This document shows, in pieces, positions 1 through 11,850 of a stretch of 64,000 nucleotides of DNA. Source of the stretch: Nageia nagi (Eukaryota > Pinophyta); the NCBI GenBank assembly GCA_050084985.1, contig JBITNC010000001.1, positions 5,332,001 to 5,396,000 of the forward strand. The letters run 5' to 3'. Position 1 is the first letter of the stretch. Every line of letters starts with the position of its first letter. Below the pieces are notes generated by a model. It made no database searches. It worked only from the letters and a program-made list of their open reading frames with translations, and was not told the DNA's origin. Both the position numbers and the translations under genes were made by a program.

Positions 1-418
1 ATAATTTTTTGCATGGCATCTTCATGATGACTTATAGTGTACCATTGATCAATTTATGATGGTATTTGTGTGATTCATATATTTTTGTTCATATGAATAT
101 GATGCATCTAATTGATCTTGTTATTTGAGCTACTTATGACTTACAGGCTCCTTTGAGATTGCAGGTTACTTACCTCAAGTATGTAGGCTCTTGAAGACTC
201 TTCATAACTTCCAATTGGATGACTATTTCATGTACATTGAAATCAATTATGATTAATTATTGTATTTAGCAAAGTAGTGAGTCTCAAACTAGATATTTTT
301 ACTTTACAAATATGTAAAATATTCTCATCTTCATTGTATCTATTTGGAGGAGAACTCTCTTACTTTTTCTTCTTCTTCTCTCTTACTCTCTCTATCCCAA
401 TATGGCATTGAAGGGGAG
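1..418 (+). mobile_element. 3' non-coding end of a Ty1/copia element (cut by window edge)
   Basis: This stretch aligns by eye, with many substitutions, to the reverse complement of about 37842-38290, the region just before the 3' LTR of the copia element at 37334-44845. Shared landmarks in the same order are 'accattgatca', 'gatgcatctaa', 'gtgagtctca', 'ggaggagaactctct' and 'ctctatcccaatat'. It ends in a polypurine tract (410-418, gaaggggag) directly before a TGTTGG LTR start. The coding part of the element lies left of the window. It is a different subfamily from the 37 kb element because the LTRs are only distantly alike. Confidence 0.75.
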
Positions 419-918
419 TGTTGGAATGTATAATGCATTATTGTAAAGGTTTGTATTAAATTTTCTATGTAAATTCACTAATACTTAAGGGTATCATTTG
501 ATACCTTAAGTATTTAAGTGAATATGATAATGTAACTTATCCTACACTCCATGTCATGAGCATGCCCCTTGGGTAAAAGGATGTGCATCTTACGCTTTTG
601 TACATTGGATAAAAAGGTGATCTAAAGAAGGATTTTGGCTTATAAATAGAAGGCTTCCTTTTTGTGAATATACACCAATTATGGAGTAAAGTTATGCTAT
701 AGGATAGAAGTGTAGGAGTTGAAATTAGGAGAATTTTAAGAGAGTTGTATTTATGATTAAAGTAAAGATCTAGTTAGTGGATGTACTCCTAGTTGGAGGA
801 ACCACTTACATCTTGTGTTATCTTTGTGAGATTGCTTTATGTGATAGTTAGATGTGAATTGAGAGCTTTCATGTGATCTTGGTAGTTTAGTATTGTTCTT
901 GTTATAGTTTAATTCTCA
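419..918 (+). repeat. 3' LTR of the copia element at the window start (500 bp)
   Basis: The LTR begins TGTTGGAATG right after the polypurine tract and ends in ...TTCTCA; a second copy of the same family at 26106-26605 is also exactly 500 bp. A TATA box (tataaatag, 641-649) sits near the middle, where the U3/R promoter of a plant copia LTR is expected. The 5 bp on the right flank are caaag; the matching target duplication would be outside the window. Alignment to the second copy is easy up to about 918 and weak beyond it, which fixes the right end to within a few bases. Confidence 0.75.
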
Positions 919-1929
919 CAAAGCACATTCTAAGTAGTATAAACCCTTTATTTATTTATTATATTCACCTCTATCAATTAAGTCAAAATTGCATTTTTTG
1001 CAACTTTGATTGCTCTTTTCCTTTAGCTTACTAACTTCACAAAGATTAACCTAGTTGAATATGATAAGAATTATTTGATTATGGCTTTGGAGGAACCATT
1101 CATAGAGGGATAATTCATCTCTTCCCCCTATTGAGAAATTGATAAGAATTTTAATCAAAGCCCTGATGGAGAGGCATGCATCTCCTATTCCTACAGATGA
1201 AAGAGTTCATAAAAGAAATAGGAAGTAAGGCTATTTTACCTATAATTTCCATTTGAAGTGAGCCAATAGGGGAAAATGGAAACCACTAATATCTAAATGT
1301 CTCCCTTCTAGGGTGAACAATTTCACCAAGGCCCTAGCACTTCATTCCATGGGTATGGAATATTTGCCACCATGTAGTTCAAAACATGTCTCTTGGGTAC
1401 CACTTCACTTGGATCAAGTAAGGTTTGGACCTCCTTTATGGTTGAGTGAATTTCTCTATAATACCTTACCCCTACATTAGCCATCTTTGTAGCCTATGAG
1501 ATCAGCTCTACACTAACACAAAATTGATGGCCATCAACTTTAACCTAACCCTCATCCTAGGAATCAACAACCTACATGGATGACTCTGATTTATGCCCAT
1601 ATAAGGCCTCTATAAAGCCTTTGATTTCCCCATTGTATAGGATTTCCTAGACTAGGGGGTCCTGCTTGAATTCACCTTCACTATTAGGATCGGTTCACTT
1701 TTGTCTAATCCAAGCTATCATTATTTGAAAAATACATATGTACCACCCTAGACACTCCATAGTTTTAACTTAATTAATTTAGAAGCTTTCAATTTCCACT
1801 GTACATAAGTCCCATGTATCAATTGTCCTTGGTAGCTCGATCCATGGAGGTGCTTTAATATTATCCAAGGAAATGAATTCCTACATGTTCACCACCCTAT
1901 TTGGCATGCTTATTTTAATCATCATGTGG
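919..1929. other. Spacer without recognisable gene
   Basis: No open frame with recognisable protein similarity was seen on either strand. Short runs are less AT-rich than the surroundings (about 1140-1700), as in old decayed transposon coding sequence, but I could not match them to a family. Confidence 0.5.
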
Positions 1930-2200
1930 ATCATTTGATGATCCTCCCTCCCTACCATAAAATTTGTTTAATTGGTTTATTTGTAATTTGTAATTTTAAT
2001 TTTCTATTATCTAAATAGATTATATTATTATATATGTTTTAAAAATTAAACAACAAAACAAAGCCTTTTAGCCAACCTTTTTAAAGACATTGATGTGTTA
2101 GGTGACTTTGTTTGACAATTATGGGGCATCTATGGTGTTTTGTGTATAATCCATCTACTTGTTTCAAGTAATTCATGTGAATTAATTATTAATTTTATGA
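1930..2200 (-). pseudogene. LINE C-terminal remnant (left flank of copia element)
   Basis: Read on the minus strand, 2060-2100 gives words matching the LINE copies at 10799 and 30780: a 'catcaatgtct..aaa..ggttggctaaaa' block followed by a block with 'aaattacaaataaa'. In the better copy at 30370-31990 this is the region after the reverse transcriptase. The frame is destroyed. It is identified only by comparison with the other copies in this window, so the limits are approximate. Confidence 0.4.
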
Positions 2201-2281
2201 TAATAAGTTTATCTTTAACACTAATAATTTTATTTGGGTGGGATGGGTAATTAAATTTTAATTTGATGATATTTTTATATT

Positions 2282-2985
2282 TGTTGGATCTTTAAAATAA
2301 GATTAACAAGATCAATGTTGTAGTATACATAGTAAACCCTAAAATATTTTGCCAAAAAAAATACTATTCTATTGTACTAAATATATGAACAACAATCACA
2401 CAAGATTAACACCAACATGTATAGTGGTTCTTCTCAATATGAGAGTGCATCCACTTTGAATCCTCCATGAATCCATTACTCTAATCAAGTGAAAATACAT
2501 GCAACAATATGTATATTTACAAAATCATGTGCTAAATATGGTGTAACAACAGTTGCTTACTATGCTTACACTACTCTTCACTATTTGCATAATCCTCACG
2601 AAGATATACCAATTATATATGAGAATCCTTTACCAATATTTCTCCATGATCTTCACAAGTATTCTCTACTTGTCTCTCAACAAACTCTATTCTCATTCTA
2701 TTCCTACACCCACTTCTCTATTTCTTCCACAAAAAAATTCTAAAACTAAATTCTTCAATACATTTCTTTGTCCATGGTTGTCTTATATAGAGTTTGAAGT
2801 TATAAAGATATGATGGATAATAATCCATGCATCCTCTTATTCATAGGATTCTATTTCAACTTTTTGGACAAGTGGAATTTATTTTTTCTCCTAACTTAGG
2901 TAACTATAATAATATAGTTTGTTCTTATTATTTAAATTAATTCACAAGAACTTTAATCCCCAAGTATGCATTACACAATCCAACA
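2282..2985 (-). repeat. 3' LTR of the 2282-10699 element
   Basis: 704 bp, TG...CA, with the ATATT duplication on its outer side. Next to its inner end the minus strand reads catccccaagtatacattaa then gatggaa before TGTTGG, a decayed version of the polypurine tract seen at 410-418 and 37842-37850. Short open frames at 2489-2813 lie wholly in the LTR and are not genes. Confidence 0.85.
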
Positions 2986-3173
2986 TTCCATCTTAATGTA
3001 TACTTGGGGATGTTGGTAGAAACTTTGAATTCTCCCCCTTGAAGTGGAGTTGCAAATTAAAATACAATATTTTCACTTTTACAATGAGAGTAGTTCAAAT
3101 ATAGTGCATAAAAATCTTTTATTCATAGAGGATTTACTTGTAAAGAAACTATTAACTTTTGCAACATAACATT

Positions 3174-3356
3174 TGCCAATTGTAACACCAATGGTTACCA
3201 AATGCAACTCCACTAGTTGCCAATTGCAACACTGATGGTTGCCAAATGCAAGTCCAACAATTTTCAATTACAACACCAATGGTTGTCAAATGCAACTCCA
3301 ATAATTGCCAATTACAACACCAATGGTTATCACATGCAACTCCAATAGTTGCCAAT
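3174..3356. repeat. Minisatellite, 44 bp unit, four copies plus a stub
   Basis: Units start at 3174, 3218, 3262 and 3306, each about 44 bp and beginning tgccaatt or tttcaatt. Each unit holds two related halves: 'caacaccaatggttgcc' and 'aaatgcaactccaa'. It lies in the 3' non-coding part of the copia-type element. The minus-strand frames across it (3079-3394) merely translate the repeat. Confidence 0.85.
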
Positions 3357-5112
3357 GTGAGCTTGCATATTTGTAGTAAGCAACAAATAAACATTTTTGC
3401 AACTCTGAAGAGTAATTGTTAGCACAAATAATAATATATGTGTAAGTTTGACTATTACATACAATTTACAAAATGTAAATAGTTCTTATAGATACATGAC
3501 ATACAAGTCAAAAAAATAAATAACCAAATGTAATAGTATTACACATTAAATTGAATAAGTAATTAAAAAAATGTGCATAATTGAACAACAATTGTTCAAT
3601 CTTAGAAGTTTCCCCCATAACTTTATTTAATTTCGAAAATGAAAATTTTATAATGGATAATCAAATTGTTAAACATTTTGAAGTTACTCCCATAGCTTCA
3701 AAATGAGCACATAAGCATTAATAAATTTCATATGAGCAACAAGACACTTGCATAATTCATATGCACCATAACTCAACATGAATTTATAAATTATTTAAAT
3801 AATAAATCAATCTTATTAAAAATAGTAAGACATTGTATTTAAGTGAAATTAATTTGTCATCATAATAATTCCACTCCCCCTTAAGGACATATTCAATTCA
3901 TTAAATCATTTGGACTAAATCTTTGAAGAGTAAACTCACTCAACTCCCCCTTAAGAATAAATTCATTATTCTTAGCTTGTATAAATTCTTTGTTGTATTT
4001 CAATCCTTATATCTTGCTCTCCCTTTTTATTTAAATAATAAACTAGAATACAAGAGTTGATCATAAGAATCATAATTTATAGAATATTAAGAGAGTTTAG
4101 AGAATTTTTACTTTCATTTATATTTGAATTTGCAACAATACTAGTTTTCCTTTCATATTTTCTAAATATGAATTGAAAATATCAGATAAATTCAACTATT
4201 ATCATGTAAAAAAATGATTAGATTCCAAATTTATGTAAGAAATATTTTCCAACATAGCTCCTAAATAAAATTGAAGCTTATGAGGATAATCATAATAAGG
4301 TTGAGCTTCAATTAAAGTTAAAAAAAATTTCCTTAACTTAATTGAATCACATTCCAAATTGCTCAAGAGTTGGAATAAAAAAAACTTTATAATTTTTAGA
4401 GCAAAGGATAATAAATCAACATAAAATATCATTCTCATAGTTAATTATGAGTCATAACTTTTTGATGGAGGCTTACCAAGATATAATTAAAGAAGTGGCT
4501 AGTTCCAATGATTATAAGATAAGGTTTTCAATCTAGCAATAAGATTTTAACTCAATAATAATAATAAACATTCTTATATAACAACTAGAAATATTAGTAA
4601 AGATTAAAGCTTGATTTTTAACACTTATAGTTTCAAAGAACTAAAAGTTGTAGGACATATCAGAGCTTAAAATTAATACTACATGAGAATAATTTATGTT
4701 GATTCTAACTCATCAAAATATCTTCTTAAACAAAGGTTAGATGATTATAGAGTAATTATATCATCAATAACTATAAGGGTTGAGAATATCCCCCAAATAA
4801 ACTTCTTTGAGATGAGTTTACTATTTCAAAATTCAAACAATTGAGAAACTCAAATTTGTTAAAGTTGATAAAGAAACTTTTCTTTGTTGAATTGAAATCA
4901 ATAATTATGGAATCTGATACATATGCTTTCTCTTTTTTCTTTTTTTTTTTATATATGATTCAAAATATTTGAGCTTTTTTTAGATAAGGGTAAAAAGGTT
5001 ACCGAAAATAAATGACAAAAGGGTTTTCATACAAGAACTTGACCTATCTAAAATCAATCCAAATATTTAAAATAGTTTAGGCAACATATTGCCATTATTT
5101 ATATTGTACATT

Positions 5113-5113
<1 letters not shown>

Positions 5114-5144
<31 letters not shown>
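5114..5144. repeat. (AT)n microsatellite
   Basis: An uninterrupted alternating AT run inside the 2282-10699 element. Confidence 0.9.
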
Positions 5145-5146
<2 letters not shown>

Positions 5147-6916
5147 TCCTTGTATAAATATGCTATAGTATTCATAGTGTGTGAATCAACAACTCTTTGA
5201 GTGAATCTACTACAAAAATCATAACATGCAAATCATCACCTGATTTCTTCTTCATTTTGAGAAGGAATCCTCTTCCAAGTCCATCAAGTGTTTCTTGTTT
5301 TCCATCAATTATTTCAACATAGTTGAGTTGTTCAAATAATTTGATAACATTTTTGTCAAGACTAAAGTTGATTTGTTGTCACTTTCTATTGTTGAATTGT
5401 ATACTATCAAGTTTCAAACTTGAAATATTTTAAATTAGAGAGATTTGGGATTTAAGAAATTCCTATAATCAAATATTCAATAAGAATGACACTTTTTGGA
5501 TTTTTTTTAAATAGAATAGTTAATTCCTTATAATATCCTACTTTCTATTTTGGAGTAGTAAGAATTCATCTTTGACCAATCTTAGGTTGAATATTCATTA
5601 ATCCACTTTTCAACCTAAATTACCTTGCATTTTGTAATATAAAGTATCTTACCATAATCCTTAATCCAACCCTTTTGTTGAAGTATTTAAAACAATACTT
5701 TATAAGTATTTTCTAGTTTTCATTCATATATGCTTATAATAGTTCTGCATACTTGTTAGTGACATAATAACTATGTTAAGTTCATTTGATCATATCCTTA
5801 AATACTATCACATATCATAAACAAGTTGTATAATAATTTTAAATAGAGAAAAAAATTATATTTCCAAAAATTCAAACCATAAAATATTACCTTATTGATC
5901 AACTATCATAGTGTTCTTACATGAGCAATTATATATTTTCTTAACAAATTTTCAAAGAATTGGAAGGAGAGAGGAGTTATGATCGACAGTGTTATAACTA
6001 TTATGGCTCATAAACAAAACTTATTGATTTCATGAATGCTTTAGGGAGACTTTCTTAGATATAATAACTTTTTATTTTTATTTTACCAAGTAATTTAATT
6101 TTCAACCTTGGATTTAATAGCTTGTTACAACTATATTTAGATTCTAAAATGATATTGATACACCAAGGATAATAAATAGGTAATTATGCTAACCTAATCA
6201 TAACCAAAACTACTTAATAATATCAGTATTAAAAAAGGATATCATATAGAAATCAAGGGGAATTTTAGTCCAAATAGTTTAACATTCTCAACAATAAAAG
6301 ATTCAAAATTTACTCTTAAGATTAGAGAGATCATTTTTAAAAAAAAATAGTACACCAACTAATAAGAAAGACATTAATCAAATGACCTTAACAAAAGCTT
6401 ATTAACATTGCCTTTAAGATGTTAAGTTCAACTTAGAAATAGTTGACACAAAATTATCAAATTAACTTAAAATATATAGAAAGGCTATAAAAAATGTCCA
6501 ATAAAGTTTTACTATAATTTAACAAATCTCCTTCAATTATGGGGAAAAATAGAGATTTGTGAGGACATGAAGTTTTATCAAGAAATAAAATAGTCTTAAG
6601 AATTGTATAATTCATAATATATTAACTTGATTATCATATACTCATAGGATTAGCTAAAACAAATGGTCAAATCATTAACATTTTATCTTTAATAATAATA
6701 TAGTAAGGCTATAAAAAATTGCATTTTTTGATTAACAAAATCCCATTAAAATAAAATTATAGTTTGTAAGAAAAAAAAATAGTAAAAAAATGCAAAGGCT
6801 CAAGATTTTTAGCCTCTATATGATAGGAATATATGTCATCTTTAGAATTATCAGAAGGAGAAATAAATTCTATGTCATATCTCCTCATAAGAGTCATTAG
6901 TTATGAGTTGACCCTT

Positions 6917-7265
6917 GGGAGAAGACAAATATTTCTAGAATAATTTGAGCCTTATACAGGCTTCTTGGAAGAAGAAACAATGTTACTAGAATAATTTGTG
7001 CCTTGCATAGGCTTCCCAAGAGAAGAAATAATTTGAGCCTTGCATAGGCTTACTAAGAGAAGAAATAGTGTTCCTGAAATAATTTGGGCCTTGTATAGGC
7101 TTCTCATGAGAAGAAACAATGTTCTCAAAATAATTTGAGCCTTGCATAGGATTCTCAAGAGAAGAAACAATATTCTAATAGTAATTTAGCCTTGTACAAG
7201 CTTTTTGGGAGAAGAAACAATGTTCCTAGAACAAGTTGGGCCTTTCATAGGCTTCTTGGGAGATT
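6917..7265. repeat. Minisatellite, 51 bp unit, about seven copies
   Basis: Consecutive units share 'gagaagaaacaatgttc' followed by 'aataatttgagccttgcata' and 'ggcttctc'. The commonest period is 51 bp; one unit is about 20 bp shorter. The unit is a multiple of three, so a minus-strand frame repeats about 17 residues (KAQII / LFLLL words). A neighbouring frame repeats a more hydrophilic KP.QG.NY..N word. Without flanking coding sequence I treat it as non-coding. Confidence 0.8.
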
Positions 7266-7519
7266 ATTTCCCAAAACAATAGGAACAAGAGAAACACATT
7301 TTTGCATTTTCATGAAGACTTAAAGTGTTCTATCATGGTCAAGATAGGACCAAATGATCACTATCCCATTTCAGTGATGATTACATCATAAAACTTACTA
7401 CCTTGCTATAGGAAAGTGCAATGTTGCACTTTTGGGATGCTACTAAGGTCCAAGAAAGAGAGATACCACACTTTTAAGAAGGTGACATAAATAAATAAGT
7501 TTAAATTATACAAAAAAAG

Positions 7520-7945
7520 GTCAAAAAATGCACTACCATACTTTTAATGAGGTGATAGTAGCACCAAAGTTACCATGGTATTACATATGGTAGAAGAGTG
7601 CATTATCGCACTTTTAAGGAGATGATGTTAACACCAATTTTTTTGCAGTGTGGTATAAGGAATAAAAGCACATAAATGCACTTTTAAGGAGGTGACATCA
7701 GCACCAAAGTTTCCATGATGTGGTACAAGGTAGAAGAGTGCATTATCACACTTTTAGGGAGATGATGTCAACACCAAAGTTATTGAGGTGTGACATAAGG
7801 TAGAAGAGAATATTACTGCACTTTTAAGGAGATGATATTAACAAAAAAGTTACCATAATATGACATAAGGTTGAAGAGTACATAACCATATTTTTAACAA
7901 GATGACATCAACAACATATTTGCTATGATATGGCATAATCATAAA
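7520..7945. repeat. Minisatellite, 70 bp unit, about six copies
   Basis: Units share 'gtgcattatcgcacttttaa', 'ggagatgatgtcaacacc' and 'aaagttaccat', ending in a 'ggtagaaga' word. Two clear anchors (gaagagtg at 7593 and 7733) are 140 bp apart, two periods of 70. A weaker related stretch runs on to about 8340. The copies differ from each other by 15-25% by eye. Confidence 0.75.
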
Positions 7946-9999
7946 ATACTTGAAAAATTAACTTTGTCACAATCTAGCGATAAAACTGATGATATCACTT
8001 ACTAGAAATTATGAAATCATCATAAAATTGATGCAACATGAGAAACAAATAAGTACACATACCATTTTGGGAAACCTTAAAAATTATGCTAGCACCCATA
8101 CTAAAATGAGCTAAAAAAATAAACGAAATCCTTAAAAAAATTCCTAGTCAACAAGTCATAAAATCTATGATATGTGGCATCCTATTAGAGCATATTTGAA
8201 TCATTGGATATTAAAGTAAATTACATAAGCACCAAAGTTTCCTACACTCTAGTAAGCACCTTCAACATTGAATGTTGCACCTTCAAGTCGATGGCATCAA
8301 CAATAAAGTACCTAGACCATGACAACAAAAGCACCTGACAAGCATATGTTGGACCTGATAAAGAACACAAAATAAATATGATACTCGATGAGCCTTTCAT
8401 GAACTCTAAAAAAGCATTTCCTAGATGCAAAAAGTAGTACAAAATAGAGATATCACTTGATAAGTATTTCTTGGAGTCCAACAAAGCATTTCCCAGACCC
8501 GACAAAGAACACCAAGCATAACTATTTCCCAAACTTTAGGAAAACACAAGATAACACTATTTCATGAACTTCACAATATATATCATTGACTTGAGTAAAT
8601 AACAAAATAAATACCAATGAATTATATATTAAAATACATGATCTATTTCAGATCAAGAAAAAATTAAAATTTAGATATTACTATAATATTTGGCATGCAA
8701 TCCAAGGCAATATGACATGATAAAGTGGATCTTACTAAAAACTGTATATGACCATAGCTTATTTGTTTTAGATCCATTTTTCTATGATTGAAGTTGCATT
8801 ATTTTGAGATTAATAGTGGTCAACCAAATTTGTACTAAAATTCTCATTTTGTCATCTTTAAAAAATCACATTTTTAATGAAGTATATTATGTATATACTT
8901 CAAATTTTAAAAGAACTAGATATCTTATTCAATATGAATTCATTTTAAAGAAATGAAATTCATTAGAATGTTGGAACTAAGGAAAATCCAAGTAATATTA
9001 TATTTGAAGTATATTTAACACACACATGCAAATATATATATGTATTTATGTATGTATGTGTGTGTGTATTTCAAAATTTTAAAATATTATGTTATTAAAA
9101 TAAGATATTAATATAATATTACTATTTACTAAACACCAAATATTTAATTATGCAATTTATATTATATTATTTAGTTAATGTACCCTATAATATTTTAAAT
9201 GAATCTTAGATTCTAGGCTTCATAAAATAGGCCAATACTTTACAAAATAAATAAATGTTCACATTATAAAGAAAATATTATTTTAAAAATTTTTCTCAAC
9301 TCACAAACTTTGAGTTATTGAAATAAACTTTAGTAACTTTTTAAATGAAAGAGACTTTTTTCTAAAAGAAGAAATTTATATAGAGTTTACTATAAATCTC
9401 ATGTACAACCATTTTTGTAAGCTTGAAGCTCAACATCATGGGAGAGATACCTAACAAGATTTGAACAGGAAATAAGACTTTCAATTTAGTATATTGAATA
9501 CCCATAATATTGAAAATAACAATATCCAAAGAACAAAGAGAGTTACACTTCTTCTATGAGAAAAATATACTGAAGTTTAGTCAGATACAATTATTAAAAT
9601 GCTTACTCAAGCTTCTAATAAATAGATTAATGATAGAAAAAACTAAATATTTTATATTCAATAAAAGAGTTTATTCTATTACAAATAATATGGTCAATTA
9701 AGAGTCTCCAAACAAAATTCTATGAATGAGATGTAAATTTGTCCATTATGGATTATGTGGATGACTATCATTAAAATATTTTGGATCTCAATTGTAATTG
9801 AGAGAGCTTAGTGTGTTGCAATGAATAACATGGGCTAATCTAGGATTGTAACTCATACACAATACTTATAAAAATAGAAGAATATATATATAAGTGTAAT
9901 ATTTAAATAATATTGGTATCATATAACCAAAAATGAATACTATAAAAGAGAAAATATTTTAGGCATACCTCTTTAATAGGAGCTTTTCTATCTTGAACA

Positions 10000-10014
10000 A
10001 GATCTGGTGCCACT
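10000..10014 (-). other. Putative primer-binding site of the 2282-10699 element
   Basis: On the minus strand the 5' LTR end (..CCAACA) is followed after two bases by TGGCACCAGATC. A TGG start 0-3 bases after the LTR is the hallmark of a tRNA-primed site. It is not the iMet-type TGGTATCAGAGC used by the 37 kb copia element. It may be a mutated iMet site or a site for another tRNA. Confidence 0.45.
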
Positions 10015-10699
10015 TGTTGGATCTTTAAAACAAGATAAACAAGACTACTATTGTAGAATACATAGTAAACCTACAAATATTTTGCCAATAAAATACTATT
10101 CTACTACATTAAATATATTAACAACAGTCACATAAGATTAACATTAACATATATGGTGGTTCCTCTAAATATGAGAGTACATCCACTTTGAATCCTCCAT
10201 GAATCCATTATTCTCAAGTGAAAATACATGCAACAATATATCTCTTTACAACACCATGTGCTCAATATTGTGTAACAACAATTTCTTACTATGCTTACAC
10301 TACTCTTCACTATTTGCAATGCTTACAAAGATAGACCAACTATATATGAGAATGCTCTACCAACATTTCTCCATGATGTCCACAAGTATTCTCTATTTGT
10401 CTCTCAATAAACTTTATTCTCATTGTATTCCAACATCCATTGCTCTATTTCTTCTACAACTAAATTGTTTGATAAAATTCTCAACCCATGTCTATCTTAT
10501 ATAGAGTTTGAGTCTATAGAGAGTTGATGGATAATAATCAATGCATCCTATTATCCATAGGGTTCTATTTCTATTTTTTGGACAAGTGGACTTTAATATT
10601 TCTCCTAACTTGGGTAACTATAAAAATATAGTTTATTCTTGTTATTTAAACTAATACACAAGAACTTTAATCCCCAAGTATGCATTACACATTTCAACA
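10015..10699 (-). repeat. 5' LTR of the 2282-10699 element
   Basis: 685 bp, TG...CA, followed by the ATATT duplication. A TATA-like ctctatataag sits on the minus strand at about 10495-10510. Frames at 10128-10504 are internal to the LTR and are not genes. Confidence 0.85.
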
Positions 10700-10739
10700 A
10701 TATTAAGCTAGTTTTTGTTTATTTTTTATTCATCATAAT

Positions 10740-11065
10740 TTCAAAATATTTCAATTACTTTAATTTTTATATTTTCTATAGTTTCTCAATGAATTTTCTA
10801 ACCCATCAATGTCTTAAAAGAAGTTGGCTAAAATACTTTAATAAATGGCTTGATTACACAATAACATAACCCTTTAACATAAAAATAAATTAAAGGTACA
10901 ACTCACAAATAAAATAATTAAAATAATTTTGGAGTGATTATAATATCAAAAATAAAATAAAAATAACTTTCTATGAAAATATTATTAGTCCAAACTTGAA
11001 CATCCATCATACCCACATATAATAATCAATCTAAAAAAGAAACTTGTGATCACTCAAATGATGAG
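10740..11065 (+). pseudogene. LINE C-terminal remnant, plus strand
   Basis: Plus-strand words ('cccatcaatgtcttaaaag', 'tggctaaaatac', 'aacttgaacatcca', 'aaaaaagaaacttgtgat') match the minus strand of 30560-30830, the part downstream of the RT in the LINE at 30370-31990. A translated stretch reads THQCLKRSWLKYFNKW, parallel to the THQQLKRGWLKNF stretch of that copy. The frame is broken after about 40 residues. Confidence 0.5.
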
Positions 11066-11199
11066 AATCATTTTCTCTCTTTTTTTCTTCTTTACAAATA
11101 CATTAGATAAACCTATAATGATATTTATAATTGCAACTTGATCCATGAATCCTTAAACCAAGATAGGAAAGACAAGCTTGACGATTTCACTATGCATCT

Positions 11200-11850
11200 T
11201 GATTACGTTAAAAATAATAATTTAAATACATAAGTTATATGTATTTATCTCTCAAGAAAAACTTCTATGGGTCCTAAAAACCATTTTATTTATTTAAGGA
11301 TACTAAAAGGTTTATCTTAATTATATAATATATACCATCTTAGAGCTTTTCTTGGAATAAAGAGTGAACTAATTTCCATGAAAAAGGATAGAATATGGTG
11401 TGTTGATTTTAATTTTGAAGTTATAAATAATGAATTATTTTTAAATTTACTCAATTTTATTCCATGTTATTAAAGAGATACTTCCAACAAAAACTTCATA
11501 GCCATAGAGAATTACTAGATTTATGAGGTAGGAGAAAAGAGTTTTCTTTTTACCCCAATTCTAAAGCCTTACATTTTTACAATTATTTTTCAAACCATAA
11601 TAGGCCTTGCATCCAACAAATATTTTTTTCAACACTTGGATTCCAATTTAGTTTATGATTAATATCGATACCTAAGTATTTGTAAGAGTGAAATACCTCT
11701 AGAGGTTTATTATTAAAGAGGATTATAGTGTGAAGCATCTTTTAGATTTTATAATCATAAGTTTGATTTTTCCTAAATTAATTGTTAAACAAAATATATT
11801 GTATAATATTTGAAAGATAGGAGTGATAAATTGGTGAACCAGACCCCAAC
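11200..11850 (-). pseudogene. LINE reverse transcriptase C-terminal part, minus strand
   Basis: The text here runs parallel to 30850-31370 on the same strand ('aaaggat..gaatatggtgtgttg', 'gatacctaagtatttgtaag', 'gattatagtgtga'). In that copy it encodes the end of the RT, including the SYKYLGMD-like motif typical of plant non-LTR elements. Many indels. It lies head to head with the plus-strand fragment at 10740, so two pieces of the same LINE type are inverted here. Confidence 0.55.

Larger units (their letters stand above)
2282..10699 (-). mobile_element. Complete old non-coding Ty1/copia-type LTR element (LARD-like), 8.4 kb
   Basis: Two LTRs of 704 and 685 bp in the same orientation (2282-2985 and 10015-10699) start TGTTGGATC and end ..CAACA. 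The 5 bp outside them are identical (ATATT at 2277-2281 and 10700-10704), so this is one insertion. Minus orientation follows from the TATA box in the right LTR and from the sequence before the left LTR, which parallels the 'attaag..g(g/a)' polypurine region of the other copia elements here. By eye the LTRs differ at roughly 10-15% of positions in their first 100 bases, so the insertion is old. The 7 kb interior shows no gag, protease, integrase or RT. It may be a large retrotransposon derivative or an element decayed beyond recognition. Confidence 0.8.

Noticed and set aside
3079-3394. Cys/Trp-rich repetitive frames on the minus strand
   Set aside because: They only translate the 44 bp minisatellite; no start context or flanking coding sequence.
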